Assembly: GCA_039819065.1 (NCBI GenBank)
Contig: JBCBSS010000129.1
Location: 1 to 23,771, forward strand
Source of the DNA: JBCBSS01 sp039819065
GTDB taxonomy: Bacteria; Bacteroidota; Bacteroidia; Cytophagales; Cyclobacteriaceae
DNA: 23,771 bases
Reading direction: 5' to 3'
Of this stretch, positions 7,419 through 15,933 are shown one piece after another. The notes below the pieces were generated by a model. It ran no database searches. It was not told where the DNA came from and worked only from the letters and a program-made list of their open reading frames with translations. Each line of letters starts with the position of its first letter. Position 1 is the first letter of the stretch. Position numbers and translations under genes: made by a program.

Positions 7419-7577
7419 TTAAACATTTTCGTGCACGTCAGAATATCCATTTGTGTGTTGGTTGTAAGCAAAATCATCTCTCACAGAGAATGTTAAAGGT
7501 TGAAAAAACATTCTTATGGTTTCATCGGTGATAGCACCAATAGGGGTATCTGAAGCTTCGGCAAAAGCATCAGCCAA
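7419..7577 (-). pseudogene. Start-less open frame after the sensor/NTPase gene (possible remnant)
   Basis: Right after the stop of the 1451-residue gene, a different minus-strand frame is open for 52 codons from a TTG at 7577 to a TAA at 7419-7421, and for 69 codons from the preceding stop. Its translation (LADAFAEASDTPIG..., then MFFQPLTFSVRDDFAY) has balanced, protein-like composition, unlike the repeat beside it. There is no ATG near its beginning; the first is at mid-frame. It may be a small gene with a TTG start coupled to the stop upstream, the tail of a decayed gene, or chance. I do not recognise the sequence. Confidence 0.25.
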
Positions 7578-7578
7578 A

Positions 7579-10500
7579 CTATGCCAGCGGTTCGCTTCTG
7601 TTGATGTTTCCGAAATTAAGTAGGTTATTCAAACGGGGTAATAGACCCATCACAGCGGCAAAGACGCCTAGCAGCGCATTGAAATCGCTGAAAAGGTCAG
7701 GGTTGCCAAAGAATATAAACACAACGGCGCTGATTACGATGATAAATAGAATCATACTCACTTGGCTCCAGGTACCTTTTTCCCTTACCTCCTTCTCCAT
7801 CAGCAATGCCTCTTGCTTATCGACCACTGTTAGAACGAAGTTGGTAAAACTCTCATTCATAATCTTTAATCCGTTATCATAGATAAGCAGGCCTTTTTCC
7901 AATAATGATTTGATCCCGTGACCGTTGTTGATGTTAGCAAAGCGATCTTTGGCCAGATCATAAATGATATATCTCTCTGACTTTGACAAAGTACTCCATA
8001 AACCAAAGTAGTAAGTTTCAGCAGCCTCTTGTATTTTCAATACCACATCCTCTTTGTTAGCCTCAGTGAATTTTAGCTTTAGGCTGGAGATGTAGTTCTC
8101 TAATAAATGCACTAAATCAGGTAGGTAAGTGCCGAAACCAATTTCCTTGCACAAGAACTTTTGCCATTTGTCAATGTCTTTTAGCTTGGTCCCCAGTTTG
8201 ATTTCTTCGGCAGGTTTCATTGGGTTATAGACAATGGTAAACCCATTGAAAATATGACGCCATATGTTACGTGCACTCTTGTATTTAAAGTGGTGCTCGG
8301 CCTCATTTTCATCTCTTAGTTTTTCCTCGTAAAACCCACCTATCATTTGAGGGTGTATTTCGGAATTTACAATAATCTGTCCACCGCCATTCGCCAACAG
8401 GCTCTCCAGCAACTGCAGTCTTTTCTCGTTGGCCTCATGATCATTGAACTGATACTCAAAGTTTTCAACAATCACCTTGTCATAAGTATCCTCACTTGCT
8501 TTTTTGATGGCCTTATTCCATTGTTCCTCACTGTTGATCTCCAGTACGTTAATCTCGCATATCTTTATTTTCTTCCTAGTGTAGAGTGCTTTCCATTTGG
8601 CCTTTAATTCCTCTATTAATCCACTCTTTCCCGATTTCGGCAAACCTAGAACAAAGACATTTTTGCTCATTGAGGCAATGGTGACAACATTAGACTGATA
8701 CAAAGCGCCTTTTGAGCCTTTCAACATACTGAATTCAACTGCAAAGATTTTACGGGTCGTGAATTCTATCGCCTTTGATGAAAGATAACCAGCAAAAACG
8801 ATGAATATGATAAACAATACTGTGGTGAATACAATACTGGGCCTTGTACTGAACGGACTGGATTTATTGACTTTACTTGATAGTAGAATATGATCGGAGT
8901 GATTGAATTTTAAGCCTTTGCCTAACTTATAATCGAATAAAAGCTGATTGTGATTTTGGGCGTATTGCCATTTTCTTGTCGCGTCAACGGCCGAGTCATA
9001 TACCAGACCTTTGCTTTGAATGATGAGATTATCGTAGTTGGGCCTGAGGTAAAAAAGTAATGAATCGAATGACTCAAAGTGCAACGAATCGATTTCAATA
9101 CGATCAACATTATAGAATGAAGCCTTCAGCAGGTAATTGCCACTATTCACCTTTTTACTGACCAATTCAGGGGTCGTCACCTCAAATTGATCGCTAAGCT
9201 CATCGATTTTACTTTCCAGGCTGCGCGCTATACTTAGCTGATCATATTTAGTCCATATCTCATTCTCTTTGTCCAGCATAGCGTGGAAGATATAGAACAT
9301 GGGTACCACACTACTGATAATGAGCCATATGAATATGAAGTTCTTGAACACCGGAACTTTAAAGACAACCGTTTCAGTTGGAACGGATGATTTCTGCTCG
9401 TTCTGGGCCGAAGCCTCACTGCCTAATTCTTCATCGGGATTTTTGTTGGCTGCGCTAACTGTATCAATGTTGGTTTGACCTGCTTTAGAATCTTCAGAAG
9501 ACTTATTCCTAAAAGATGCAAACGCTTCTAATAGCTTTTTCTTTCTGTTCTGGTACTCGCCAAAAAGCCAATCCGATATATACAGTAAATACAAGGAGAT
9601 GAGTTGGTACAACAGCACTTTGCCCAATTCAATTATACCTAAAAAAACACCGTGCAGGATATTGACCAATACGACGCATACCATGAATATGACGTAAAAC
9701 CTATCTTTCCCTATCTTAGCCCAGATCTTCGATTCCTCAGTTTTTTCGTCCTTTTTTTCACGATTAGAATTCAGTTGATAATGGCTGATCACCATTAAAA
9801 AAGCATTGGTCACTACAAATACAAAAAGCTTGTCCGAAATGGAAAACAGCGTCAAGCAAAAGAAATTAAGCACTATAAAGATCAACACAAACTTGAAGGC
9901 CAGCTTGTCATAATCACCTTTACTACGAAATGGGTTGACCCAGTTAAAAAGGAATTCTTTGACTTTGAGTTTGCTTTGTCTATACTTTAGAAAATACAGC
10001 ACCAATATCATCAAACCTACAGCGGTAAAGCAGCCAAGCAGTAGCAATAGAGAAAGAGTCATTATCTCTGATATTCGAGAATTGCGATATCCCTTGTTGT
10101 AAAAGGTAATAAGGAAAATGGGCAGCTCGTTCACCGGCCTGACATATCCACGATGATTCGCATTGAGGTATTTAAAACTCGTATAGGCTGCTGTACGGGA
10201 ATACGTTGAGGAACGGATAATAGGGTCACGGTCTGTTTCGTCTATAAAGTTCTCTCTGAGGTTCTTCTTAGCATTAGAATGAAACATCACCTCGCCATCG
10301 CTGCGAATGATGGCAAAGCCATAACCGGCGGGCAAGACCGGAGCCATGATAGAATTGAGCCTGGTGGCCATAGCAATAACCGGGTATTTTGGATTGTTAC
10401 TCGGAATTGAAATAGCTGCTTCTTCAGTTAGATCTGACCAAGAAATAATGGATTCCAGAAAAACCGGTTTTGTATTACCATTGATATTAATCTGCCAGTA

Positions 10501-11934
10501 GTCACCTTCATTGATCCTTTTGAAGTATTGGCGCTCCCCTAATGGGATATTAGGCTTCTGCCCAGGTATCGTGGATTTAAAGCCCACGATGTTGCCAACC
10601 GTATCCAGCAACATCAATTGATTGTAATAAGCATACTTTCGCTTAGGAACACTTTCAAAGGCAGCGGCGCTATTCGTAGCGTCTAAATGCGCCTCCATTT
10701 CCAATATGATATCTCTAAACTCACAATCGAGGGAGTCACTTACTTGATTAGATAAGTTTTCCAGCCTGTTGTCTATCTGGTCATTCTCTACAATCAGAAA
10801 GTGATAAATGCAAAAAATAATCAGCAACAAGATAGGCGTACCTATCACGATTGATCCGGCAATCATCACCACATTTCGGATATACAGCCGTTCTATAGAA
10901 CTCATTAATAGCAATTTGAGCGTGGGCATGATGATTATGAGCAGTAAGAGCGCCAAAATGGTGATGATGATAAAAACCGATTCGACCTGTCTTACTTGCC
11001 GGTTGAACTTATCCGCTTCCATAAAGCCACCGACATAAAAATCATCCAGCTTATCATGCTCCACCTTGTGCAGTATCAATTTGTAGGCTTTATGATGAAG
11101 TGCTATATCAATAGCACCGCCGGAAGAGATTCCTTTTGACTCCACTATTAGACTATCTGCATTTTCTAAAGTGATATGGTTTTTAAATGTCTGAAAGGCG
11201 ATTTGCTCATTTTTGATCATGATGAACTCATCAAAAAAGTCATCATCAGAGAATATAGAAGAGAGGAAATCGGCAAGCTCTTCTTTCATGAGTACATGGT
11301 AAATCTTATCCTTTGCAGTAACTGTGTCTTTTAAGACAACAGTATCCTGTACAATAAATGTATTTTGAAAGAACAGGTACTCAGGTTCCGCATCAATGTA
11401 TTGCTGAAAATTACCAAGGCGGTTACTGATAGCGACGATATGCGGCTTGAAAGGAATATTCTGGCTTTTTTGTTCCAGTGCCTCCTTGAGTTTGGCATCT
11501 GACTTTTGCGTGCGCAATTGTTTTAACCTGCTGATTTTTCTATTTAAGCTCCTCTCCTCACTTGATAACCTTCGGGACGCGTACCTATTGGTATTCTGAT
11601 CTATCTCCTTTTTTACAGCGTCCAACTTGGATGTTAATACAGCCAATTCTGCACTATCTCCCGACAAGACCTCTTCCTTGATTGATTTCAGGGTAGAATC
11701 ACCAATTGATTCCAAAAAGTAGTTGAGATATTGTGCGTAGCCGGCCTCTTTATTGGATATATTGAGCGCCAAACGATTGATCACCCTGAAACCACGGTCA
11801 ATCATTTTTTGCTCATTGATCCTAACATACCCAAAGAAATAGATCGCAAAAATCAACAGCACGACCAATAGGGTCATGATCAACAACACTGACCTTTTCT
11901 TAAACTTGGGGAATATGTTCAGTTTAGTGCCCAT
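7579..11934 (-). CDS. Large membrane protein: dCache-like sensor plus P-loop NTPase and winged-helix-like region
   Basis: A 1451-residue multidomain protein. Order as read: TM helix (15-36); first periplasmic domain with charged coiled coil (about 95-155); TM helices (about 319-340, 354-378); a dCache-like sensor domain (about 380-620), recognised by LLDTVGNIVG, then GERQYFKRI, then GYGFAIIRSDGEVMFHS; TM helix (625-649); four further hydrophobic segments (678-790); a charged linker; TM (865-885); another periplasmic domain (890-1030); TM (1033-1052). The cytosolic part has Walker A GLPKSGKS (1097-1104), a possible Walker B at VIVEN (1153-1158), a sensor-like QIIVNSE strand, a winged-helix-like segment (about 1306-1352), and two C-terminal TM helices (1392-1410, 1414-1433). 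dCache domains bind small ligands outside the cell. Signalling to an NTPase is inference. No kinase, cyclase or methyl-accepting domain is seen. It is monocistronic. Confidence 0.85.
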   Translation of the reverse strand: MGTKLNIFPKFKKRSVLLIMTLLVVLLIFAIYFFGYVRINEQKMIDRGFRVINRLALNISNKEAGYAQYLNYFLESIGDSTLKSIKEEVLSGDSAELAVLTSKLDAVKKEIDQNTNRYASRRLSSEERSLNRKISRLKQLRTQKSDAKLKEALEQKSQNIPFKPHIVAISNRLGNFQQYIDAEPEYLFFQNTFIVQDTVVLKDTVTAKDKIYHVLMKEELADFLSSIFSDDDFFDEFIMIKNEQIAFQTFKNHITLENADSLIVESKGISSGGAIDIALHHKAYKLILHKVEHDKLDDFYVGGFMEADKFNRQVRQVESVFIIITILALLLLIIIMPTLKLLLMSSIERLYIRNVVMIAGSIVIGTPILLLIIFCIYHFLIVENDQIDNRLENLSNQVSDSLDCEFRDIILEMEAHLDATNSAAAFESVPKRKYAYYNQLMLLDTVGNIVGFKSTIPGQKPNIPLGERQYFKRINEGDYWQININGNTKPVFLESIISWSDLTEEAAISIPSNNPKYPVIAMATRLNSIMAPVLPAGYGFAIIRSDGEVMFHSNAKKNLRENFIDETDRDPIIRSSTYSRTAAYTSFKYLNANHRGYVRPVNELPIFLITFYNKGYRNSRISEIMTLSLLLLLGCFTAVGLMILVLYFLKYRQSKLKVKEFLFNWVNPFRSKGDYDKLAFKFVLIFIVLNFFCLTLFSISDKLFVFVVTNAFLMVISHYQLNSNREKKDEKTEESKIWAKIGKDRFYVIFMVCVVLVNILHGVFLGIIELGKVLLYQLISLYLLYISDWLFGEYQNRKKKLLEAFASFRNKSSEDSKAGQTNIDTVSAANKNPDEELGSEASAQNEQKSSVPTETVVFKVPVFKNFIFIWLIISSVVPMFYIFHAMLDKENEIWTKYDQLSIARSLESKIDELSDQFEVTTPELVSKKVNSGNYLLKASFYNVDRIEIDSLHFESFDSLLFYLRPNYDNLIIQSKGLVYDSAVDATRKWQYAQNHNQLLFDYKLGKGLKFNHSDHILLSSKVNKSSPFSTRPSIVFTTVLFIIFIVFAGYLSSKAIEFTTRKIFAVEFSMLKGSKGALYQSNVVTIASMSKNVFVLGLPKSGKSGLIEELKAKWKALYTRKKIKICEINVLEINSEEQWNKAIKKASEDTYDKVIVENFEYQFNDHEANEKRLQLLESLLANGGGQIIVNSEIHPQMIGGFYEEKLRDENEAEHHFKYKSARNIWRHIFNGFTIVYNPMKPAEEIKLGTKLKDIDKWQKFLCKEIGFGTYLPDLVHLLENYISSLKLKFTEANKEDVVLKIQEAAETYYFGLWSTLSKSERYIIYDLAKDRFANINNGHGIKSLLEKGLLIYDNGLKIMNESFTNFVLTVVDKQEALLMEKEVREKGTWSQVSMILFIIVISAVVFIFFGNPDLFSDFNALLGVFAAVMGLLPRLNNLLNFGNINRSEPLA

Positions 11935-12002
11935 TGCACCAATTGGTTGTGAATTAGGTTGTTTCTTCAGGCAGGAAGAAAGAGTAGGTAATTATACAAT
12001 AC

Positions 12003-12031
12003 ATAATAGCATTTTTTTTAGTCTATGTCAA
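12003..12031 (-). promoter_or_regulatory. Possible promoter of the sensor/NTPase gene
   Basis: On the minus strand, TTGACA (12031-12026) and TATTAT (12008-12003) are spaced by exactly 17 bases, about 70 bp before the ATG at 11934. This is a near-consensus sigma-70 arrangement of the E. coli type. Bacteroidota housekeeping sigma factors prefer TTTG and TAnnTTTG boxes, so function is uncertain and the match may be chance in AT-rich DNA. Confidence 0.25.
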
Positions 12032-12053
12032 TACCCAGCCTTAGGCATTTTGC

Positions 12054-12068
12054 ATTGCACCCTGCAAT
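12054..12068. repeat. Small perfect hairpin in the 307-bp divergent gap
   Basis: ATTGCA (12054-12059) and TGCAAT (12063-12068) pair around CCC. It sits in the 11935-12241 gap between divergent genes, so it could be an operator for either. Apart from this and the promoter-like match I see nothing else distinctive in the gap. Confidence 0.3.
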
Positions 12069-12241
12069 CGCATTGATTTCTTACTTAATGATCAAAAAAC
12101 CAAAAGGTAAAAGGCATTGACCTAAACAACCCTGTAAAAAGGGATTATCCAGTTCCTCGAACATTTTCACCGCTCAAACAATTTGTATTCCCGCAGAATC
12201 GGTTTAGCCGTATTTTAGATATAAGCCTATTAATTAACCTT

Positions 12242-12751
12242 ATGAAAAGACTCTTTTTAGCAACAGTAATGGTTGCACTATGCAGCTTCTCTTTGGCTCA
12301 GGTTATGCCAAAGGATGATCCCAATTTAAGCGATGCCGAAAAAGCGGTTATGAAACCTATTGAGGACTTGTTTAACGGCATGAGAGCCGGTGATAGCAGC
12401 ATGGTACATAGCGCATTCTATACGAAAGTCACTATGCATACCTCGTTTACTGGCAGAGATGGTAAGCCAGCGCTCAGAGAGGGGTCTCTCGACCGGTTCC
12501 TGATTGCTGTGGGGACACCCCATGATGTAGTTTGGGACGAGCCCATTTGGGATTATGAAGTGAGAATAGATGGCAATCTCGCACAAGTTTGGACTAAATA
12601 CGCGTTCTATGCAGGAGAAAACTTCAGCCACTGTGGCGTGGATGCCTTTCACCTGACCAGAACAGACGGAGGCTGGAAGATCTTTCACTTGACCGATACG
12701 AGGCAAAAGGAAGGATGTGATATCCCTGAGGAAGTTAAGAAAAACAGATAA
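12242..12751 (+). CDS. Exported NTF2-like (SnoaL/DUF4440-type) protein
   Basis: A 169-residue protein with a Sec signal peptide (cleavage likely after SLA, residue 19), followed by a helix, then the curved-sheet pattern of nuclear transport factor 2-like proteins: VMKPIEDLFNGMRAGDSSMV, FYTKVTMHTSF, DGNLAQVWTKYAFY, FHLTRTDGGWKIFHLTDTR. These are the hallmark strands of SnoaL/DUF4440-type domains, which are small ligand-binding or enzymatic cones. Function varies widely and none can be assigned. Cysteines in the mature protein (SHCGVD and EGCDIP) could form a disulfide in the periplasm. The M61 peptidase gene starts 29 bp after its stop, and both have signal peptides, so an operon is likely. 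Confidence 0.88.
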   Translation: MKRLFLATVMVALCSFSLAQVMPKDDPNLSDAEKAVMKPIEDLFNGMRAGDSSMVHSAFYTKVTMHTSFTGRDGKPALREGSLDRFLIAVGTPHDVVWDEPIWDYEVRIDGNLAQVWTKYAFYAGENFSHCGVDAFHLTRTDGGWKIFHLTDTRQKEGCDIPEEVKKNR

Positions 12752-12780
12752 TAGACCTTAGTCACGATAAAAATGATTTT

Positions 12781-14697
12781 ATGAAAAAGCAATTGATTGT
12801 AGTGTTACTGGCATTGGCGTTTTGTACGAAGGCAATGGCTGCCGGTGGCGGAGATAAGTACCAGTATGTGGTAGATCTTACCGAGGTGGTGGATGATAAA
12901 CTAATGGTCCAATTAATCACGCCCAAGATCAGTTCTGCAGAAATTACTTTCTACTTGCCCAAAATCATCCCTGGCACTTACAGCATTGCCGATTATGGTC
13001 GGTTCGTATCAGAATTTAAAGCCTATGACAAAAAAGGCAGGGAATTGGAAGTAGAACGATTAGACGATAACAGTTGGAAAATAAGCAAGGCCAATAAACT
13101 CAATCGCATCAGTTACTGGATAGAAGACAGCTTTGATACGATCTTAGATGGACCTAGCATATTTCAACCTGCCGGTACGAACTTCGAAGAGGGTGAAAAC
13201 TTTGTCATCAACACTAGTGGCTTCTTTGGCTATTTCGAAGGCATGAAGCAAAAGCAGTTCGATTTTAGCATCATCCGGTCTGAAAATTTCTATGGAGGCA
13301 CCGGGCTTATCCCTACTAATGATGCTAACAACCTCAACACGGTATTGAAATTAGAAGGTGTCAAGCAAGCCCCAGCTGGCAAGAAGATCGACACCTATTC
13401 TGTAGAAAACTACGACAGACTGGTAGACTCACCCCTTATGTATGCAGAGGCGGATACAGCGGTGATCAATGTAGCCAATACTGAGGTGCTCGTCTCCTCT
13501 TATTCTCCCAATGATATGATCACTGCCAAAGAAATCGCTGCTAATATCGAGGAGATATTGAATGCACAAAGCGAGTACTTAGGCGGTCAGTTACCCGTGA
13601 ATAAATATGCCTTCATCTTTTACTTCACCGATCAGCCCGTTACTTCTTACGGTGCATTAGAGCATTCTTATTCTTCTCTTTACTACATGCCGGAAGCTAC
13701 CATTGAGCAAATGGAGCAACAGTTAAGGGATTTTGCCGCGCATGAATTCTTCCATATTGTAACGCCTTTGAACATTCATTCTGAGGAAATTCATGAATTC
13801 GATTTCAACGATCCGCAAATGTCAGAGCACCTTTGGCTGTACGAAGGGGTAACAGAATACTTTGCCGGTAACGTGCAAGTAAAGTATGATATCATTACCC
13901 CGGAGGAATATCTGCAGATTATTCGACAAAAGATGGTCACCGCCACTGCGGTATTCAACGACACACTCCCATTTACCGAGTTAAGCAAATACACGCTAGA
14001 TAAGTACCCAGACCAGTATGGCAACGTATATGAGAAAGGAGCGCTTATTGGTATGTGTATAGATATCAAGCTAAGATCGCTCTCGGATAGAAAATACGGC
14101 TTACAAAACCTTATGGCCGACCTTTCCACGAAGTATGGAAAGGATCAAGCGTTCAAAGATGACGAGCTTTTCGGTGAAATAATCAACCTTACTTATCCAG
14201 AGATCGGTGAATTCTTAAATACTTATGTCGCTGGCAGTAGCCAATTGCCTTTTCAGGAAATCTTCAAATTGGTAGGTGTTGATTATGTAGAAAGAGAAAC
14301 CTATCAGGATTATTCTTTGGGTATAGAGCAATACAATGTCGGGTTCGATGAGGAAAAAGGCCAGCTTTTTATTAGAAATGCTGAGCGGCTCAATAAATTC
14401 GGACAAGCGTTAGGATTCCAGAATGGTGATATCCTGGCTGGTATCAATGATGAAGACTTCCCACCAGTAGGCCCTCAGTTAGGACAGTTTATCGGGCAAA
14501 AACAACAGGCCATGAAAGAAGGGGATGAATTCGTCTTTAACGTACTCAGAGACAATGAAAACGGTGAACTAGAGAAAGTAAGACTGGTCACGACAATATT
14601 TAGAATTGACCGCTACGTACTACATCAATTGGGCTTCAGTGATGATGCATCGGAAGAGCAATTAGCCCTAAGAAAATCCTGGCTTCAAGCTAATTGA
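12781..14697 (+). CDS. M61-family metallopeptidase with PDZ domain
   Basis: A 638-residue exported zinc aminopeptidase of the M61 (glycyl aminopeptidase) family. A signal peptide ends near residue 20 (AMA-AGG). The N-terminal beta domain (about 25-230) carries the family-typical LPKIIPGTYSIADYGRFV. The catalytic thermolysin-like domain has HEFFH at 321-325 (zinc ligands H321 and H325, catalytic E322) and the third ligand E355 in WLYEGVTEYF. A C-terminal PDZ domain (about 540-625, with LGFQNGDILAGIND) is typical of the family. Length is normal. It likely trims peptides in the periplasm. The histidine phosphatase ATG begins one base after its stop, so translation is coupled. Confidence 0.95.
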   Translation: MKKQLIVVLLALAFCTKAMAAGGGDKYQYVVDLTEVVDDKLMVQLITPKISSAEITFYLPKIIPGTYSIADYGRFVSEFKAYDKKGRELEVERLDDNSWKISKANKLNRISYWIEDSFDTILDGPSIFQPAGTNFEEGENFVINTSGFFGYFEGMKQKQFDFSIIRSENFYGGTGLIPTNDANNLNTVLKLEGVKQAPAGKKIDTYSVENYDRLVDSPLMYAEADTAVINVANTEVLVSSYSPNDMITAKEIAANIEEILNAQSEYLGGQLPVNKYAFIFYFTDQPVTSYGALEHSYSSLYYMPEATIEQMEQQLRDFAAHEFFHIVTPLNIHSEEIHEFDFNDPQMSEHLWLYEGVTEYFAGNVQVKYDIITPEEYLQIIRQKMVTATAVFNDTLPFTELSKYTLDKYPDQYGNVYEKGALIGMCIDIKLRSLSDRKYGLQNLMADLSTKYGKDQAFKDDELFGEIINLTYPEIGEFLNTYVAGSSQLPFQEIFKLVGVDYVERETYQDYSLGIEQYNVGFDEEKGQLFIRNAERLNKFGQALGFQNGDILAGINDEDFPPVGPQLGQFIGQKQQAMKEGDEFVFNVLRDNENGELEKVRLVTTIFRIDRYVLHQLGFSDDASEEQLALRKSWLQAN

Positions 14698-14698
14698 T

Positions 14699-15214
14699 AT
14701 GAAAAAAATCAGCTTGCTACTCCTGTGCCTTATACTGGGCGCAGGAGCTTATGCCCAAGACCAATCCATGACCACCTTCATCTTGGTGAGGCATGCAGAA
14801 AAGGCAGATGATGGCACAAAAGATCCCAGTTTGACAGAAAAAGGTCTGCAAAGGGCACAAGACCTGAAATACACACTATCCGACATGGATATTGATCTCA
14901 TCTATTCATCTGATTACAAAAGGACCATGTTGACAGCAAAGCCCATTGCAGACTCCAGAAACCTGACCATTTCTAACTATAAGCCATTCCAATGGGCATT
15001 TATTGATGAGCTACTCGAGCAACAAAAAGGCAAGACCATTCTCATATCAGGGCATTCTAATTCTACACCGCACCTTGTGAATTATCTGATTGGCAAGGAG
15101 GCGTATAGCAATTTAGATTATCAGGAATACAACAGCCTATTTATCGTATCGGTGATCGAGAAGGGCAATGCGTCGGTCAGCAAGCTTAAGTTTGGCGCCA
15201 CTAATCTCGAATAA
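14699..15214 (+). CDS. Exported histidine phosphatase (SixA/phosphoglycerate-mutase fold)
   Basis: A 171-residue protein with a signal peptide (cleavage near AYA-QD, residue 19) and a branch-2-size histidine phosphatase domain. LVRHAEK contains the RH catalytic pair (R31, H32). R75 lies in SSDYKRTMLTA, a likely catalytic acid E104 in FIDELLEQ, and the second histidine H119 in ISGHSNSTP. All core residues are present. Small members of this type include SixA-like proteins and many uncharacterised Bacteroidota proteins. A periplasmic site fits with the coupled M61 peptidase upstream (1-bp gap). Its last 14 bp overlap the tail of the convergent flavin reductase gene. Substrate unknown. Confidence 0.93.
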   Translation: MKKISLLLLCLILGAGAYAQDQSMTTFILVRHAEKADDGTKDPSLTEKGLQRAQDLKYTLSDMDIDLIYSSDYKRTMLTAKPIADSRNLTISNYKPFQWAFIDELLEQQKGKTILISGHSNSTPHLVNYLIGKEAYSNLDYQEYNSLFIVSVIEKGNASVSKLKFGATNLE

Positions 15215-15839
15215 GTTCACTTGGCTGTCTGTTGGGCTTGGCATATGCCAGTCTGGCTACTCGCTCAGGTCTGAAATAGGCATCCAAACCACCAATCGCC
15301 ACCGTAGAGATTTTATCCAAACTGAGGAAGCCGTCATTGTCGACAATCTGCCTGGGAAAGAACAGCTCCATAATTTTTCCAACGATGAGGATAGTATCGT
15401 TGGCTTGGATTCTATGCTCTTCGATGTATTCCAGACCAATTTTAACTGAGCTTTCTTTCACATATGGAGCAGGTATCAAGTCTGAGAATTCCGTAGAAAG
15501 ATTACAGGCATCAAACTCTGATACATTCTCAGGATAACGCGCTGAAGTCTGGTGTGCCTGTACAAAGAAATTCTCTAACACATGGTTGATGGTAAAGAAG
15601 CCCACTGATCTGATATTCTCATACGTATGGCGTCTCACAGAAACGGGGCGCATGATAAAACCCATGAGTGCTGGAGAAGCCCCGAGGTGGATTACCGAAT
15701 TAAAAATAGCTACATTCGTCTTGGCTTCCTCGTCTATGGTACCAATCAAGTTGGCACTTTTGAAGCCGGAGATGGAGTTGATCAGGTTCTTTCTGTAAGA
15801 ATCGTCCAACTGTTTGATCTGTTCCAAAGAAAGCTTCAT
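15201..15839 (-). CDS. Flavin reductase family protein (FMN-binding split barrel)
   Basis: A 212-residue cytosolic protein of the flavin reductase-like/DIM6-NTAB family, which binds FMN and reduces flavin for partner oxygenases or acts on small substrates. Visible hallmarks: the early strand SGFKSANLIGTIDEEAKTNVAIFNSV, then the barrel segment ALMGFIMRPVSVRRHTYENI with the conserved arginine/threonine stretch, SVGFFTINHV, and the loop around HQTSARYPENVSEFD. The length is usual. It is divergent from the exonuclease gene with 94 bp between, and overlaps the histidine phosphatase by 14 bp at its 3' end. The partner enzyme cannot be told. Confidence 0.9.
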   Translation of the reverse strand: MKLSLEQIKQLDDSYRKNLINSISGFKSANLIGTIDEEAKTNVAIFNSVIHLGASPALMGFIMRPVSVRRHTYENIRSVGFFTINHVLENFFVQAHQTSARYPENVSEFDACNLSTEFSDLIPAPYVKESSVKIGLEYIEEHRIQANDTILIVGKIMELFFPRQIVDNDGFLSLDKISTVAIGGLDAYFRPERVARLAYAKPNRQPSELIRD

Positions 15840-15933
15840 AACCTCTTTTGATTTAGATTTAAGTTAAACTCATGATTTTCTCATGTGTTTATCAAAATAA
15901 CGAAAAAGTTAAACAAAAAGCACCCTTTGAAGC

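Noticed and set aside
7579..11934. Methyl-accepting chemoreceptor or hybrid histidine kinase, because of the dCache-like domain
   Set aside because: No HAMP, coiled signalling hairpin, histidine kinase H-box, response-regulator or cyclase motif is visible; the cytosolic part has a P-loop NTPase instead.
12326..12706. 126-codon minus-strand open frame opposite the NTF2-like gene
   Set aside because: Shadow of a recognisable coding frame on the plus strand.
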